Shown here in pieces: positions 16,424 through 25,495 of a DNA stretch of 64,000 nt; within the stretch, counting starts at the first letter, position 1, and each line of letters begins with the position of its first letter. The notes beneath the pieces were generated by a model. The model did not search any database. It was not told where the DNA came from and saw only the letters and a program-made list of their open reading frames with translations. The stretch comes from J089 sp964549745 (GTDB lineage: Bacteria > Fidelibacterota > Marinisomatia > Marinisomatales > J089). Made by a program: the position numbers and the translations under genes. The stretch is taken from positions 4,823 through 68,822 of the forward strand of contig CAZJWP010000001.1 in assembly GCA_964549745.1 (NCBI GenBank), read 5' to 3'.

Positions 16424-17494
16424 ATGAACACAATTAAGCTTTTCATTCCCGGTCCGGTGGATGTGGCGCCGGAAGTAGCCGAAGCTATGGCACAACCTGT
16501 GATCGGACATCGTTCCGCTGCATTTTCGGAATTATACCGGGAAATCACGTCCGGCATTGCCGAATTCATGTTCACCAATCAGCATGTGTATCTCAGCACA
16601 AGTTCGGCCACAGGATTATGGGAAGCTGCCGCACGGAATTTAGCGCCGAAGAAAGCGCTTTGTTGTGTGAATGGGGCATTTTCCCGGCGATGGTTCAGCA
16701 CGATCCAAAAGAATGGATTTGCCGCTGAAATACTGGACGTGGAATGGGGGAAAGGTATCTCACCGGAGATGATCAGGGAACGACTCCAAGCGGGTGGATA
16801 CGATGTACTGACGCTGGTACACAATGAAACCTCCACCGGTGTAGCCGGTCCTTTGGAAGCCATTGGGAAAATGATGAAATCCGAATTCCCGGATGTTTAT
16901 TTTGCTGTGGATGCGGTCAGTTCCATGGTGGGTCTCCCAATCCGTTTTGATGACTGGGGTATTGATATTCTGTTGGCTTCCGTGCAAAAAGCCTGGGCCT
17001 TGCCGCCGGGATTTTCCATTTGTGTTGTGAGTGATCGTGTTTTGAAACGGTCCGAAACGGTTGAGAATAAGGGATACTATTTTGACTTCATTGCCTGGGA
17101 AGCAAGTGCGCAAAAAGGGCAAACCATTGTGACACCCTCAATCGCGCATATGTACGGGTTGAAAAAGCAAATTGAACGGATTAAAACGGAAGGATTGGAG
17201 AACCGGTTTCAACGATATTCCAAGTTGGCGCAGAAAACACGTGACTGGACGAATTCAAACGGACTAACCATGTTTTCGGAGGAAGGATATTATTCCGATA
17301 CGGTTTCCTGCATTAACAATACAAAGAGTTGGGACCTGGCTGATTTAGGGAAAAGACTTTATGATGAAGGATATCAATTCTCCAACGGATACGGAAAGCT
17401 CAAAGGATCGGCATTCCGAATTCCGCATATGGGAGAGACAAATGAACATACGTTGACAGAGTATTTGGATTGTATTGATTCGCTGACAGATTAA
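16424..17494 (+). CDS. Class V PLP-dependent aminotransferase (alanine-glyoxylate / serine-pyruvate type)
   Basis: 356 residues of fold-type I. N-terminal FIPGPVDVAPEV and the motif QPVIGHRSAAF are characteristic of the alanine-glyoxylate / serine-pyruvate aminotransferase family, which also contains archaeal-type phosphoserine aminotransferases. The PLP-binding lysine is K189 in SVQKAWALPPG and the cofactor aspartate D163 in AVDAVSS. It could therefore act in serine/glycine metabolism; which reaction is not clear from sequence. Monocistronic, preceded by the gap and ended by the terminator at 17498. Confidence 0.85.
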   Translation: MNTIKLFIPGPVDVAPEVAEAMAQPVIGHRSAAFSELYREITSGIAEFMFTNQHVYLSTSSATGLWEAAARNLAPKKALCCVNGAFSRRWFSTIQKNGFAAEILDVEWGKGISPEMIRERLQAGGYDVLTLVHNETSTGVAGPLEAIGKMMKSEFPDVYFAVDAVSSMVGLPIRFDDWGIDILLASVQKAWALPPGFSICVVSDRVLKRSETVENKGYYFDFIAWEASAQKGQTIVTPSIAHMYGLKKQIERIKTEGLENRFQRYSKLAQKTRDWTNSNGLTMFSEEGYYSDTVSCINNTKSWDLADLGKRLYDEGYQFSNGYGKLKGSAFRIPHMGETNEHTLTEYLDCIDSLTD

Positions 17495-17497
17495 AAT

Positions 17498-17528
17498 AAA
17501 AAAGCCCCGGAAATTCCGGGGCTTTTTT
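17498..17528. terminator. Bidirectional rho-independent terminator
   Basis: Stem GCCCCGGAA / TTCCGGGGC flanked by A6 and T6, located between the convergent aminotransferase (stop 17494) and pntB (stop 17548). The 31-base core is identical to that at 10444-10475. Confidence 0.93.
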
Positions 17529-17547
17529 ATTCAAGTAAGAGAAAGGA

Positions 17548-18939
17548 CTATAGTTCTTTCAAATCCTTCAACAATTGTTGCAAGGTTTGTTTGGCATCGC
17601 CAAAAACCATGATCGAATTATCATACCCGAACAATTCATTGGCAATACCGGCAAATCCCGGATTCATGGTCCGTTTATTGATCAGGACCGTCCGGGCCTT
17701 GTCCACATTCAGAATTGGCATTCCGTAGATCGGACTGGATTTATCATGCCGTGCGGCCGGGTTTACAACGTCGTTGGCTCCCAGAACAACCGCTACATCA
17801 CAATCCTCAAATTCAGGATTGACTTCATCCAGGTCTTTTAACTGGTTGTAGGGGACATTGGCTTCTGCCAGGAGAACATTCATATGTCCGGGCATACGAC
17901 CGGCCACAGGGTGAATGGCATACATGACTTTTTTGCCTTTACCTTCAAGATAATCCGCTACTTCGCGAACCGCATGCTGAGCCTGGGCAACTGCCAGACC
18001 ATAACCGGGAACGAAGATGACTTTTTCGGCAGCATCCAGGATCATGGCTGCTTCTTCAGTGGAGTAGCTTTTGATATTCATCTGCTTCTGGGCGCCGGAA
18101 GCGCCTTTCTGTTCCAGACCCACGGCGCCAAAGATGACATTCACCAGTGAACGGTTCATTCCTTTGCACATAATGTTGGTCAGGATTAAACCGGAAGCGC
18201 CGACCAGAGCGCCACTGATGATCAACCCGTTATTCAACAGGACAAAACCAGCAGCTGCACCGGCAATACCGGAATAGGAATTCAACAGGGAAATCACAAC
18301 CGGCATATCTGCGCCGCCGATTGGAATCACCAGGGTGACACCCATAATAGCCGAAATAATGATCATGGCTGCAGCATAGGTATACATCTCAGCCGGAAAC
18401 ATGATCGTAGAAACAGCCGTAACGACCAGAAGGATCGCCAAAATGGCGTTGAGGAGCTTTTGACCCGGAAATACGATGGGACGACCTGATATGAATCCCT
18501 GGAGTTTTCCGAAGGCCACAAAGCTACCCGTAAAGGTTAACGTTCCGACAAAAAGGGTGAGTACTATTGTGACGAGAGCGTATAAAGACGGGTGTCCCGC
18601 GATAGCATTCGGAGCGGCTTTGGTGTAGAATTCAGCGGCTCCAACCAAAGCGGAGGCGCCACCCCCAAAACCATTGAAGATACCCACCATCTGGGGCATA
18701 GCTGTCATTTCCACTTTCACCGCGAAGATACCACCGATGAGTCCACCGACGATAAATCCAATGATGATCAGTTTGAAATCAAGACCACCATAGCCAACTA
18801 ATGTAGCCACGATTGCGATAAGCATACCGACGGCAGCAACCAGGTTCCCGTTCCGTGCCGTCCGGGGATGACTCAACCGTTTCAATCCAAGGATGAAAAG
18901 AACGGCTGCTAAGACATAAAATAAGTTGATGTAATCCAT
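17548..18939 (-). CDS. pntB: NAD(P) transhydrogenase subunit beta
   Basis: 463 residues. The N-terminal two thirds consist of about nine transmembrane helices (domain II) and the C-terminal 180 residues form the NADP(H)-binding domain III, with FVPGYGLAVAQAQHAV, HPVAGRMPGHMNVLLAEA and VLGANDVVNPAA clearly recognisable. With PntA it couples hydride transfer from NADH to NADP+ to proton entry, supplying NADPH. It is the third gene of a minus-strand operon; nine bases separate it from the small membrane subunit. Confidence 0.97.
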   Translation of the reverse strand: MDYINLFYVLAAVLFILGLKRLSHPRTARNGNLVAAVGMLIAIVATLVGYGGLDFKLIIIGFIVGGLIGGIFAVKVEMTAMPQMVGIFNGFGGGASALVGAAEFYTKAAPNAIAGHPSLYALVTIVLTLFVGTLTFTGSFVAFGKLQGFISGRPIVFPGQKLLNAILAILLVVTAVSTIMFPAEMYTYAAAMIIISAIMGVTLVIPIGGADMPVVISLLNSYSGIAGAAAGFVLLNNGLIISGALVGASGLILTNIMCKGMNRSLVNVIFGAVGLEQKGASGAQKQMNIKSYSTEEAAMILDAAEKVIFVPGYGLAVAQAQHAVREVADYLEGKGKKVMYAIHPVAGRMPGHMNVLLAEANVPYNQLKDLDEVNPEFEDCDVAVVLGANDVVNPAARHDKSSPIYGMPILNVDKARTVLINKRTMNPGFAGIANELFGYDNSIMVFGDAKQTLQQLLKDLKEL

Positions 18940-18948
18940 GGTGCTCCC

Positions 18949-19221
18949 CTAACGCCGTTTGAACATCTTGAGCATGCGGTCAGTGACCATAAATCCGCCC
19001 ACGACGTTAATGGTTGCAAAAATCACAGCGACTAATCCAAGCCAGGTTCCTATTGTTCCATTAACATGGGTGGCAATGATCGCACCCACAATGGAAATGC
19101 CGGAGATGGCGTTGGATCCCGACATTAACGGGGTGTGTAATGTCGGAGGTACTTTGGTAATAACTTCGATCCCGACGAAAATCGCCAGGATGAAGACCGT
19201 TAAAATGTTAATGATATCCAT
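18949..19221 (-). CDS. pntAB: NAD(P) transhydrogenase subunit alpha, membrane part
   Basis: 90 residues with three hydrophobic helices, matching the C-terminal membrane portion of the alpha subunit when it is encoded separately (PntAB / alpha 2). Typical segments are TKVPPTLHTPLMSGSNAISG and VVGGFMVTDRML. The split arrangement pntAA-pntAB-pntB is known from Rhodospirillum and many other bacteria. Eleven bases follow the pntAA stop. Confidence 0.96.
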   Translation of the reverse strand: MDIINILTVFILAIFVGIEVITKVPPTLHTPLMSGSNAISGISIVGAIIATHVNGTIGTWLGLVAVIFATINVVGGFMVTDRMLKMFKRR

Positions 19222-19232
19222 CGATAATCCTC

Positions 19233-20384
19233 TTAACTCTTCATGGCTTCCGCCGTCCGTTCATCCACAACTTTTCCGTCGTGAGTGAACATGGCGCCGG
19301 AGATAATTTCGTCTTCCATATTCAGTTCCAGGTTACCCTCTTTACAGAAATAGGTAATGAAACTGGAGACATTTTTAGCATACAACTGACTGGCATGGTA
19401 GGGCATGGTAGCGGGAATATTATCACTACCATCAATTGTGACATGATTTACCTGCACAATTTCACCCTTTTTGGTCAGTTCACAATTACCACCGTTTTCA
19501 GCGGCAAGGTCGATAATCGCCGAGCCTGGCATCATACCTTCCACCATATCTTTAGGGATCAGGACCGGGGCCGGTCTCCCGGGGATAAGCGCTGTGGTAA
19601 TCACAAGATTCGCTTTAGCAATGTGCTCTTTGATCATTTCGCGCTGGCGACGTTGATATTCTTCGGATGTTTCTTTTGCATATCCGCCTTCGCCGACACC
19701 TTCTTCGGATTGTGCTTCCACTTCGATGAACTTGGCGCCCAGACTTTCAACTTGTTCTTTCACAACCGGACGTACATCAAAAGCTTCCACTTGTGCACCA
19801 AGCCGTTTCGCAGTTGCGATGGCTTGTAATCCGGCGACTCCCGCACCCAACACCAGTACTTTTGCCGGTGGAATGGTACCGGCAGCCGTCATAAGCAGCG
19901 GCATGAAGACCGAGATATGAGTTGCACCAATCAGAACCGCTTTGTAGCCGGCAATATTGCTTTGCGAACTCAGGGCATCCATTTTTTGTGCCAGTGTGGT
20001 CCGTGGAATAAGATGCATAGAAAACCCGGTTATCCCGTTTTCGACAAATTTATTGACAGAATCAAGTTCACGGGTGGTCTGGAAAAAGGAAACAAAAATG
20101 GCGCCTTTTTTCATGGCGTCAGCCTCGTTTTTACCCAATGCATCGTTTTGAGCGGGGGGAGCAACCTTAAGAATGACGTCTGCTTTGGCAAACAAAGCTT
20201 TAACGTCGGATACGATTTCAGCTCCGGCAGAACGATAATCATCGTCAAGATAAAAGGAAGCAGTTCCGGCACCGGCTTGAACTTTTACGGTTAATCCGCT
20301 TTTGATCAGTTCTTTGACAGAAGCCGGAGTCGCTGCAACACGATTTTCGCCGGGCAGAACCTCTTTAGGAACCGCGACAATCAT
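19233..20384 (-). CDS. pntAA: NAD(P) transhydrogenase subunit alpha, NAD-binding part
   Basis: 383 residues of the soluble domain I, homologous to alanine dehydrogenase. Visible motifs are VPKEVLPGENRVAATP at the N-terminus, the NAD-binding VLVLGAGVAGLQAIATAKRLGA, the mobile-loop region and RPAPVLIPKDMVEGM. A strong AAGGAGA ribosome site lies seven bases before the ATG. First gene of the transhydrogenase operon; the 130 AT-rich bases to thiI probably contain its promoter, but no clear element is visible. Confidence 0.96.
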   Translation of the reverse strand: MIVAVPKEVLPGENRVAATPASVKELIKSGLTVKVQAGAGTASFYLDDDYRSAGAEIVSDVKALFAKADVILKVAPPAQNDALGKNEADAMKKGAIFVSFFQTTRELDSVNKFVENGITGFSMHLIPRTTLAQKMDALSSQSNIAGYKAVLIGATHISVFMPLLMTAAGTIPPAKVLVLGAGVAGLQAIATAKRLGAQVEAFDVRPVVKEQVESLGAKFIEVEAQSEEGVGEGGYAKETSEEYQRRQREMIKEHIAKANLVITTALIPGRPAPVLIPKDMVEGMMPGSAIIDLAAENGGNCELTKKGEIVQVNHVTIDGSDNIPATMPYHASQLYAKNVSSFITYFCKEGNLELNMEDEIISGAMFTHDGKVVDERTAEAMKS

Positions 20385-20513
20385 ACGACTCTCCTTAATA
20401 ACTTAGTTTTGGTTAGGAATAAAATTTGTGGTGCGTCAGTTTTGAAATGAAAGGAATGAAAAGTCTTTTTTATTAAGAACTGAAATTAAGATTATTAATT
20501 GGTTTAGTACACT

Positions 20514-21722
20514 TTATTTAGCTGATAAAATCTTCTCCGGTTTTGGTAACGTATATTCTATTTCGGTTTGTTCCACCGCCTCGCGAACAAGTCGATCTAC
20601 ATCCAGCGCCGATTCCTGCTCGATTACATCGGAAATTCTGGCTTTGGTCACCGGATGTTTAGGAACAAATAAAGTACAACAATCTTCATGCGCCAGGATT
20701 GATGTTTCATAGGTCCCAATTTCTTTTGCTTTGGCAATGATGTCTTGTTTATCCATTCCGATCAGCGGACGGTGAATTGGCAAAGATACGGCTTCCTGAA
20801 CTGCCTGCATATTCTCCATGGTCTGTGATGCAACCTGACCTAAGGATTCTCCGGTGAATATTCCGTGACAATTTTCATTATTGGCAAATATTTCAGCTAT
20901 TCGGAGCATAAATCTTCGGTACAGGATCACCCGGTATTTAGGATCTGCATTTTGAAGAATGGCTTCCTGGATATTTGCAAACGGGACCAGCGCTATTTTC
21001 GTAGGACGTTGAAACCGGTCCAATATCTTGGACAATTGTTTGACTTTTTCAATTGATGCTTCGGAGGTGTAGGGGACAGAGTGGAAATGAACATAGAACG
21101 GATGCAACCCGCGTCGTTGAGCATACCAGGCGGCAACAGGGGAATCCAACCCACCGGAAAGCATCACAATTGCCCGTCCGCTTGAACCATGTGGTAATCC
21201 GCCGGGACCGGGGATCTTCTCAGTAAATATATAAGCGCCGGAGGTGAGAAAATCGATATGCACATTTAATTCGGGATTTTTGAGGGAAACTGGTTTTTTA
21301 TCCCTTTGTTGAATTGCTTCACCTAAATCTTCATTTACTTTTTGAGTGGAGACCGGAATGGATGAATAGGATTTGCGTGCGGTAACCCGAAAGGTGTTAT
21401 AATCGATATCCGAGGTTATGGACAGTGCTTTTGAATTTACCGATTCAAAATCGGCTTTACATCTTTCCGCCGGACAGAAGAATGCCAAACCATAGACAGA
21501 ATGGAAAGCATCTACGATTTCAGGAAGACAATTTTGTCCGTTTTCGGCCAATTCTATAATAATCCTCCCTTGCAAAATCTTTATCGATCGAAACGGCTTT
21601 TCGCAGATTCGTTTAACTGAAATTTTAAGATTATCCTTGAGTATTCGCTCAAAGTATGAGCGATTTTGCCCCTTCAAACCGATTTCGGCGTAGTGGCACA
21701 AGATGTGGGTAGGACGAATCAT
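20514..21722 (-). CDS. thiI: tRNA 4-thiouridine synthase ThiI (no rhodanese domain)
   Basis: 402 residues: N-terminal ferredoxin-like and THUMP domains (about 1-165) and a PP-loop ATPase with SGGLDS at 189-194 and the downstream GESLGQVASQT motif. The C-terminal HEDCCTLFVPKHP segment holds cysteines at the position of the conserved disulphide partner. The rhodanese domain of the enterobacterial enzyme is absent, as in Bacillus ThiI. It modifies U8 of tRNA and in some bacteria feeds sulphur to thiamine thiazole synthesis; the rhodanese-less form usually serves only tRNA. The ATG at 21722 is followed at once by the typical start of the family (HILCHYAEIGLKG). Confidence 0.95.
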   Translation of the reverse strand: MIRPTHILCHYAEIGLKGQNRSYFERILKDNLKISVKRICEKPFRSIKILQGRIIIELAENGQNCLPEIVDAFHSVYGLAFFCPAERCKADFESVNSKALSITSDIDYNTFRVTARKSYSSIPVSTQKVNEDLGEAIQQRDKKPVSLKNPELNVHIDFLTSGAYIFTEKIPGPGGLPHGSSGRAIVMLSGGLDSPVAAWYAQRRGLHPFYVHFHSVPYTSEASIEKVKQLSKILDRFQRPTKIALVPFANIQEAILQNADPKYRVILYRRFMLRIAEIFANNENCHGIFTGESLGQVASQTMENMQAVQEAVSLPIHRPLIGMDKQDIIAKAKEIGTYETSILAHEDCCTLFVPKHPVTKARISDVIEQESALDVDRLVREAVEQTEIEYTLPKPEKILSAK

Positions 21723-21857
21723 TCAGGTTTATAACTATATAAGGTTAAAAAGTTAATTTGCAAAAAATTTACACTTCAATTGAAAGATTATAGAATTTTG
21801 CATTTTTATTTCTCAAATTCCACGTCCTTTTGAACACGTGATTAGGATCACTCCTTA

Positions 21858-22802
21858 ATGAAACTCTTTCCTCCTTTACAACCATCGGCGGAGTATTATC
21901 TCCCCGTGTCGGATTTGCATAAAATCCATATAGAAGAGGCCGGTAATCCCGACGGAACACCCATCGTAATTCTTCATGGCGGGCCTGGCGGCGGTATTGA
22001 ACCGATCTATCGCCAATACTTTAATCCCGAAAAATATCGGATCATTTTATTTGACCAAAGAGGATGTGGCAAGAGTACTCCTTATGCCTCTTTGCAAGAG
22101 AACACAACCTGGGATTTGGTTGAAGATATTGAGAAAATTCGAAAACATTTGAATGTAGACAGCTGGGTTGTTTTCGGTGGTAGTTGGGGAAGCACGCTCT
22201 CGCTGGCCTATGCCGAAAAATATCCTGAAGTTGTGAAAGCCCTCGTATTGAGGGGTATTTTTTTATTTAGAAAAGCAGAACTGGATTGGTTCTATCAAGA
22301 TGGGGCCAGCCACATTTTTCCGGATGCCTGGGAATCGTTTTTAGAACCGATACCCGAATCGGAGCGTGGTTCACTCCTGAATGCGTATCACGCGATGCTT
22401 ACTTCTCCTGATAAAGATGTGCGTCTGAAAGCAGCAAGAGCGTGGAGTGTGTGGGAAGGGAGTACCAGTAAACTATTCCCGGACGAAGGCCAAAAAGAAC
22501 GGTTTGGCCAACCCGAATTTTCAGAAGCGTTTGCGCGGATTGAATGTCATTATTTTTACAATGGTGGTTGGTTTGATCCTGAGGATCAACTCCTACGAAA
22601 TGTGGACCGGATTCGATCCATTCCGGGGACAATCGTCCAAGGCCGGTATGATGTGGTGTGTCCGGCGGCCTCGGCCTGGGACCTGCACCGCGCCTGGCCG
22701 GAAGCAGAGTTTCACATCGTTCCGGATGCAGGTCACTCAATGACGGAAAAAGGAATTCAGGAATTACTGATCGACGCCACTGAAAAATATAGTAATTTTT
22801 AA
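21858..22802 (+). CDS. pip: Prolyl aminopeptidase (proline iminopeptidase)
   Basis: 314-residue alpha/beta hydrolase of family S33. The oxyanion motif HGGPGGG (40-46), DQRGCGKSTP (66-75) and the nucleophile elbow GGSWGST (Ser109) are the standard signature; the acid is in GRYDVVCP and the catalytic His in DAGHSMTE near the C-terminus. It releases N-terminal proline from peptides in the cytoplasm. AGGA lies ten bases upstream of the ATG. Divergent from thiI over 135 AT-rich bases. Confidence 0.95.
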   Translation: MKLFPPLQPSAEYYLPVSDLHKIHIEEAGNPDGTPIVILHGGPGGGIEPIYRQYFNPEKYRIILFDQRGCGKSTPYASLQENTTWDLVEDIEKIRKHLNVDSWVVFGGSWGSTLSLAYAEKYPEVVKALVLRGIFLFRKAELDWFYQDGASHIFPDAWESFLEPIPESERGSLLNAYHAMLTSPDKDVRLKAARAWSVWEGSTSKLFPDEGQKERFGQPEFSEAFARIECHYFYNGGWFDPEDQLLRNVDRIRSIPGTIVQGRYDVVCPAASAWDLHRAWPEAEFHIVPDAGHSMTEKGIQELLIDATEKYSNF

Positions 22803-22869
22803 TTTTTGTATCAACATGGGGGATTGCAATCAAAAGAGAATAAAGTATTTGTGGAGAATAATTTCTTCA

Positions 22870-22895
22870 TATGGACAGTTCCATAGGAACTTCCT
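22870..22895. promoter_or_regulatory. Two overlapping palindromes upstream of the pilin gene (possible operator)
   Basis: TATGGA-CAGT-TCCATA at 22870-22885 and AGGAA-C-TTCCT at 22885-22895 lie about 50-75 bases before the pilin ATG. They could be a regulator site or a weak RNA stem; no promoter consensus is convincing beside them. Confidence 0.25.
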
Positions 22896-22944
22896 AAATT
22901 AAAAATCTGAATCGGTTAATAACTCTTAAGACTGGAGAAAGAAA

Positions 22945-23373
22945 ATGTTTAACAAACTCGCAAGACGTAAGACATCATCGGGTTTCACCATGATCGAAAT
23001 TATGGTTGTGGTTGTGATTGTTGCTATTCTGGCAGCGATCGCGATTCCGATTTACGTTAAATATGTTGAGAGTGCCCGAGCTTCGGAAGCGAAATCCGTT
23101 ATCGGAAATCTTTACAATGCATCAAAAATGTATTATCAAACTACGGGTAGATGGCCGGATAATGTAGACCAACTGGAAAATAGCGGACAGATACAAATCG
23201 ATTTATCGACTAAAAACCAGTGGACCTTCACATTGGATGGATTAGATGTCAATGCGGGTACGATTACGGCAACGAGTTCTGATCAAATGGAGGGTGGGGC
23301 TGACCATGTTGTGACCTTTGACTGTGAAACTGCCAGTTACTCCGGATATGGTACTCCTAATTCAGAACAATAA
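22945..23373 (+). CDS. pilA: Major type IV pilin
   Basis: 142 residues. Short basic leader ending SSG at residue 13, then FTMIEIMVVVVIVAILAAIAIP: the prepilin peptidase site G|F, the Glu5 of the mature pilin and a hydrophobic helix. The C-terminal domain is small, with conserved ARASEAKSVIGNLYNASKMYY and WTFTLDG segments typical of class III N-methylation pilins. A GGAG ribosome site precedes the ATG by seven bases. First gene of the pilus locus; the separate leader of about 140 bases and short gap to pilT suggest strong expression. Confidence 0.93.
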   Translation: MFNKLARRKTSSGFTMIEIMVVVVIVAILAAIAIPIYVKYVESARASEAKSVIGNLYNASKMYYQTTGRWPDNVDQLENSGQIQIDLSTKNQWTFTLDGLDVNAGTITATSSDQMEGGADHVVTFDCETASYSGYGTPNSEQ

Positions 23374-23384
23374 TATAATTGCCG

Positions 23385-24437
23385 ATGGATATTAATGAAT
23401 TACTGAATTACTCTCTTGACAGCGGTGCTTCCGACCTGCATTTAGCTACCGGGAGTATTCCTATGGTCCGAATCAACGGCACCATGCGGCCTTTGAATAT
23501 GGATGCATTATCTCTGGAACAAATGGAGTCCATAATCCCACAGGTGATGTCTGAAGATCAAATCAAGATATTTGAGGATCGGAAAGAGATTGACTTTTCC
23601 GCAAAACTTGAGGGAAAAGGTCGGTTTCGTGTCAATTTCTTCTCCCAGATACGAGGACTTTCGGCTGTATTTCGTACAATTCCGGAAGTTGTTCAGGGAT
23701 TTGAAGAACTGAGTATTCCGCCGGTTTTGAAACAATTAGCTCTCAAAGATCGTGGATTGATCCTATTAACCGGTCCAACGGGTTCAGGTAAAAGCACTAC
23801 CCTGGCAGCCATGGTAGATCATATTAATCACAACCGGTCCTGTCATATTATTACAATTGAAGACCCTGTGGAATATTTTCACCGGAGCGCCAATAGTTTG
23901 ATCAACCAACGTGAATTAGGGATTAATACGCATAGTTTTGCGAATGCACTCCGATCCGCATTGCGTGAAGATCCTGACGTGATCCTTGTGGGTGAAATGC
24001 GGGACCTCGAAACCATTTCACTCGCCTTAACAGCAGCGGAAACCGGGCATTTAGTGTTATCCACATTGCATACATCCAGTGCAGTAAAAGCAGTCGATCG
24101 TATTATTGATATTTTTCCTGCATCGCAAAAAGGTCAGATCCGATCCATGCTTTCTGAAAGTCTGGAGGCAGTCATTGCACAGAAATTATTACCCACAAAG
24201 AACCAGGATGGCCGGGTACCGGCATGCGAAATCATGATTGCCACCACTGCAATTCGGAATCTGATTCGCGAGGACCGTATTTACCAGATTTCATCGGTGA
24301 TGCAATCAGGCGGTGTCGAAGGAATGCAAACGCTGGATCAGGATCTGCAGCAACTGGTTTCACAGGGAAGAATTGAACGTTCAATGGCGGCAAGTATTGC
24401 CGACAACCCCAAATTATTCACTTCCTCCGTTCTATAA
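23385..24437 (+). CDS. pilT: Type IV pilus retraction ATPase PilT
   Basis: 350 residues. N-terminal PAS-like domain, Walker A GPTGSGKST, Asp box (IITIEDPVE), Walker B (DPDVILVGEMRD), His box (TGHLVLSTLHT) and the PilT-specific C-terminal AIRNLIRE motif, which separates retraction ATPases from PilB. A TTG two codons upstream (23379) is possible, but the ATG at 23385 gives the usual MDINELL start. Twelve bases after the pilin stop; its own TAA overlaps the next ATG by one base. It depolymerises the pilus and drives twitching or DNA uptake. Confidence 0.95.
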   Translation: MDINELLNYSLDSGASDLHLATGSIPMVRINGTMRPLNMDALSLEQMESIIPQVMSEDQIKIFEDRKEIDFSAKLEGKGRFRVNFFSQIRGLSAVFRTIPEVVQGFEELSIPPVLKQLALKDRGLILLTGPTGSGKSTTLAAMVDHINHNRSCHIITIEDPVEYFHRSANSLINQRELGINTHSFANALRSALREDPDVILVGEMRDLETISLALTAAETGHLVLSTLHTSSAVKAVDRIIDIFPASQKGQIRSMLSESLEAVIAQKLLPTKNQDGRVPACEIMIATTAIRNLIREDRIYQISSVMQSGGVEGMQTLDQDLQQLVSQGRIERSMAASIADNPKLFTSSVL

Positions 24438-24901
24438 TGATCCTTCGCAGAGCAAATCCCGGATTCACTTTCATTGAGGTCATGGTCTCAATGGTTATCA
24501 TTTCTATTGGTGCACTCGGTCTCATGATTGGTGCCGTGCATGCCAAGGGAGCTTTGCGATCCATTGATCTCCGGAAAAAAGCCACAGAACAATTAGTTAA
24601 TTATATGGAATATTGGCGTGGACGTGTAGCCGATGGACATCTATCGGTGACGGATAAAGCTGGCAATACTCTTGGGAAAAAGGTCTATCTCGAAGGAGAC
24701 CAGTCAACGCCAAACAGAGTGATCGCTACACTGTATTTGGATCCAATGCAGGTTGTTACCAGCGATGTACAATCGGACTTTACACGGTATCAATTAACTG
24801 CCAGAATAAAATGGGATGATTTTTCTCTGTCAAAAAAGCCCGTCACAAGAGAACGATCTTTAAGTATGATAATGACTGAGTTCAAGATCAATGGCTTCTA
24901 A
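24437..24901 (+). CDS. Minor pilin, PilV-like prepilin
   Basis: 154 residues. Prepilin leader MILRRANPG followed by FTFIEVMVSMVIISIGALGLMIG, with Glu5 and a class III hydrophobic helix; the ISIGALGL stretch is characteristic of PilV/GspI-type minor pilins. The rest is a small beta-rich head. Overlaps the pilT stop by one base and the next gene by eleven bases, so the minor pilins are translationally coupled. Expected role: pilus initiation tip complex. Confidence 0.82.
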   Translation: MILRRANPGFTFIEVMVSMVIISIGALGLMIGAVHAKGALRSIDLRKKATEQLVNYMEYWRGRVADGHLSVTDKAGNTLGKKVYLEGDQSTPNRVIATLYLDPMQVVTSDVQSDFTRYQLTARIKWDDFSLSKKPVTRERSLSMIMTEFKINGF

Positions 24902-25481
24902 ATCACATCCGGGACTGACATTAATGGAATTAATGGCAACGGTAGTCGTTGTCGGGATTATTGTCATTGGGTTAAGTATGACCACGATCAATATTGAAGA
25001 TCATTATTCCAGAGATACCGTCATGAATAATGTCCGATTTTATGGTGATACTGTCATGGAAGAGATTCTAAAAAATATTTCTTTATCCCGGACTATTGAT
25101 GTAACAAATGCCAATGGGTTCTCCAGGTTGACACTGGGTGTATTGGATTCGGATGGTAACACCTCTATATTGAGGGTAACAGCTTCCCAAACAAAAGGTT
25201 TACAGTTTAATAGTCATAACCCCCTGAATGGAAATCTTCAATTTCCAAATGGAGGCCGCTTCAAACATCTGCAATCCATTAAACTAACAGATTTTTCTAT
25301 TAAACAGATAAGTACGGTTCAACCGGCATTAGTCGGATTTGCTAATTCTACTTACGATGTACTCATTGAAATTACCATTCAACCGAAAGGCAGGGATGGA
25401 CGGAAATTCACCCCCGATGTTATTCAACTAAATCGTCGGGTATTTGTACCTATGAAGTATGTAGCTCAAATGAACACCTAA
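24891..25481 (+). CDS. Minor pilin, PilW/GspJ-like prepilin
   Basis: 196 residues with leader MASKSHPG and then LTLMELMATVVVVGIIVIGLS, a prepilin site with Glu5 (Leu instead of Phe at +1, which is tolerated). The remainder is beta-rich, with no conserved domain I can name. Placed between the PilV-like and PilX-like proteins, the position of PilW in canonical minor pilin operons. Assignment to PilW is by order and size. Confidence 0.75.
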   Translation: MASKSHPGLTLMELMATVVVVGIIVIGLSMTTINIEDHYSRDTVMNNVRFYGDTVMEEILKNISLSRTIDVTNANGFSRLTLGVLDSDGNTSILRVTASQTKGLQFNSHNPLNGNLQFPNGGRFKHLQSIKLTDFSIKQISTVQPALVGFANSTYDVLIEITIQPKGRDGRKFTPDVIQLNRRVFVPMKYVAQMNT

Positions 25482-25495
25482 TCAAGGAGGTTTCT

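Noticed and set aside
19281..19829. 182-codon open frame antisense to pntAA
   Set aside because: Phe/His-rich translation typical of an antisense shadow; the opposite strand is an unmistakable transhydrogenase subunit.
22803..22944. Sigma-54 promoter for the pilin
   Set aside because: No GG-N10-GC pair with correct TGGCAC/TTGC context was found in the leader.
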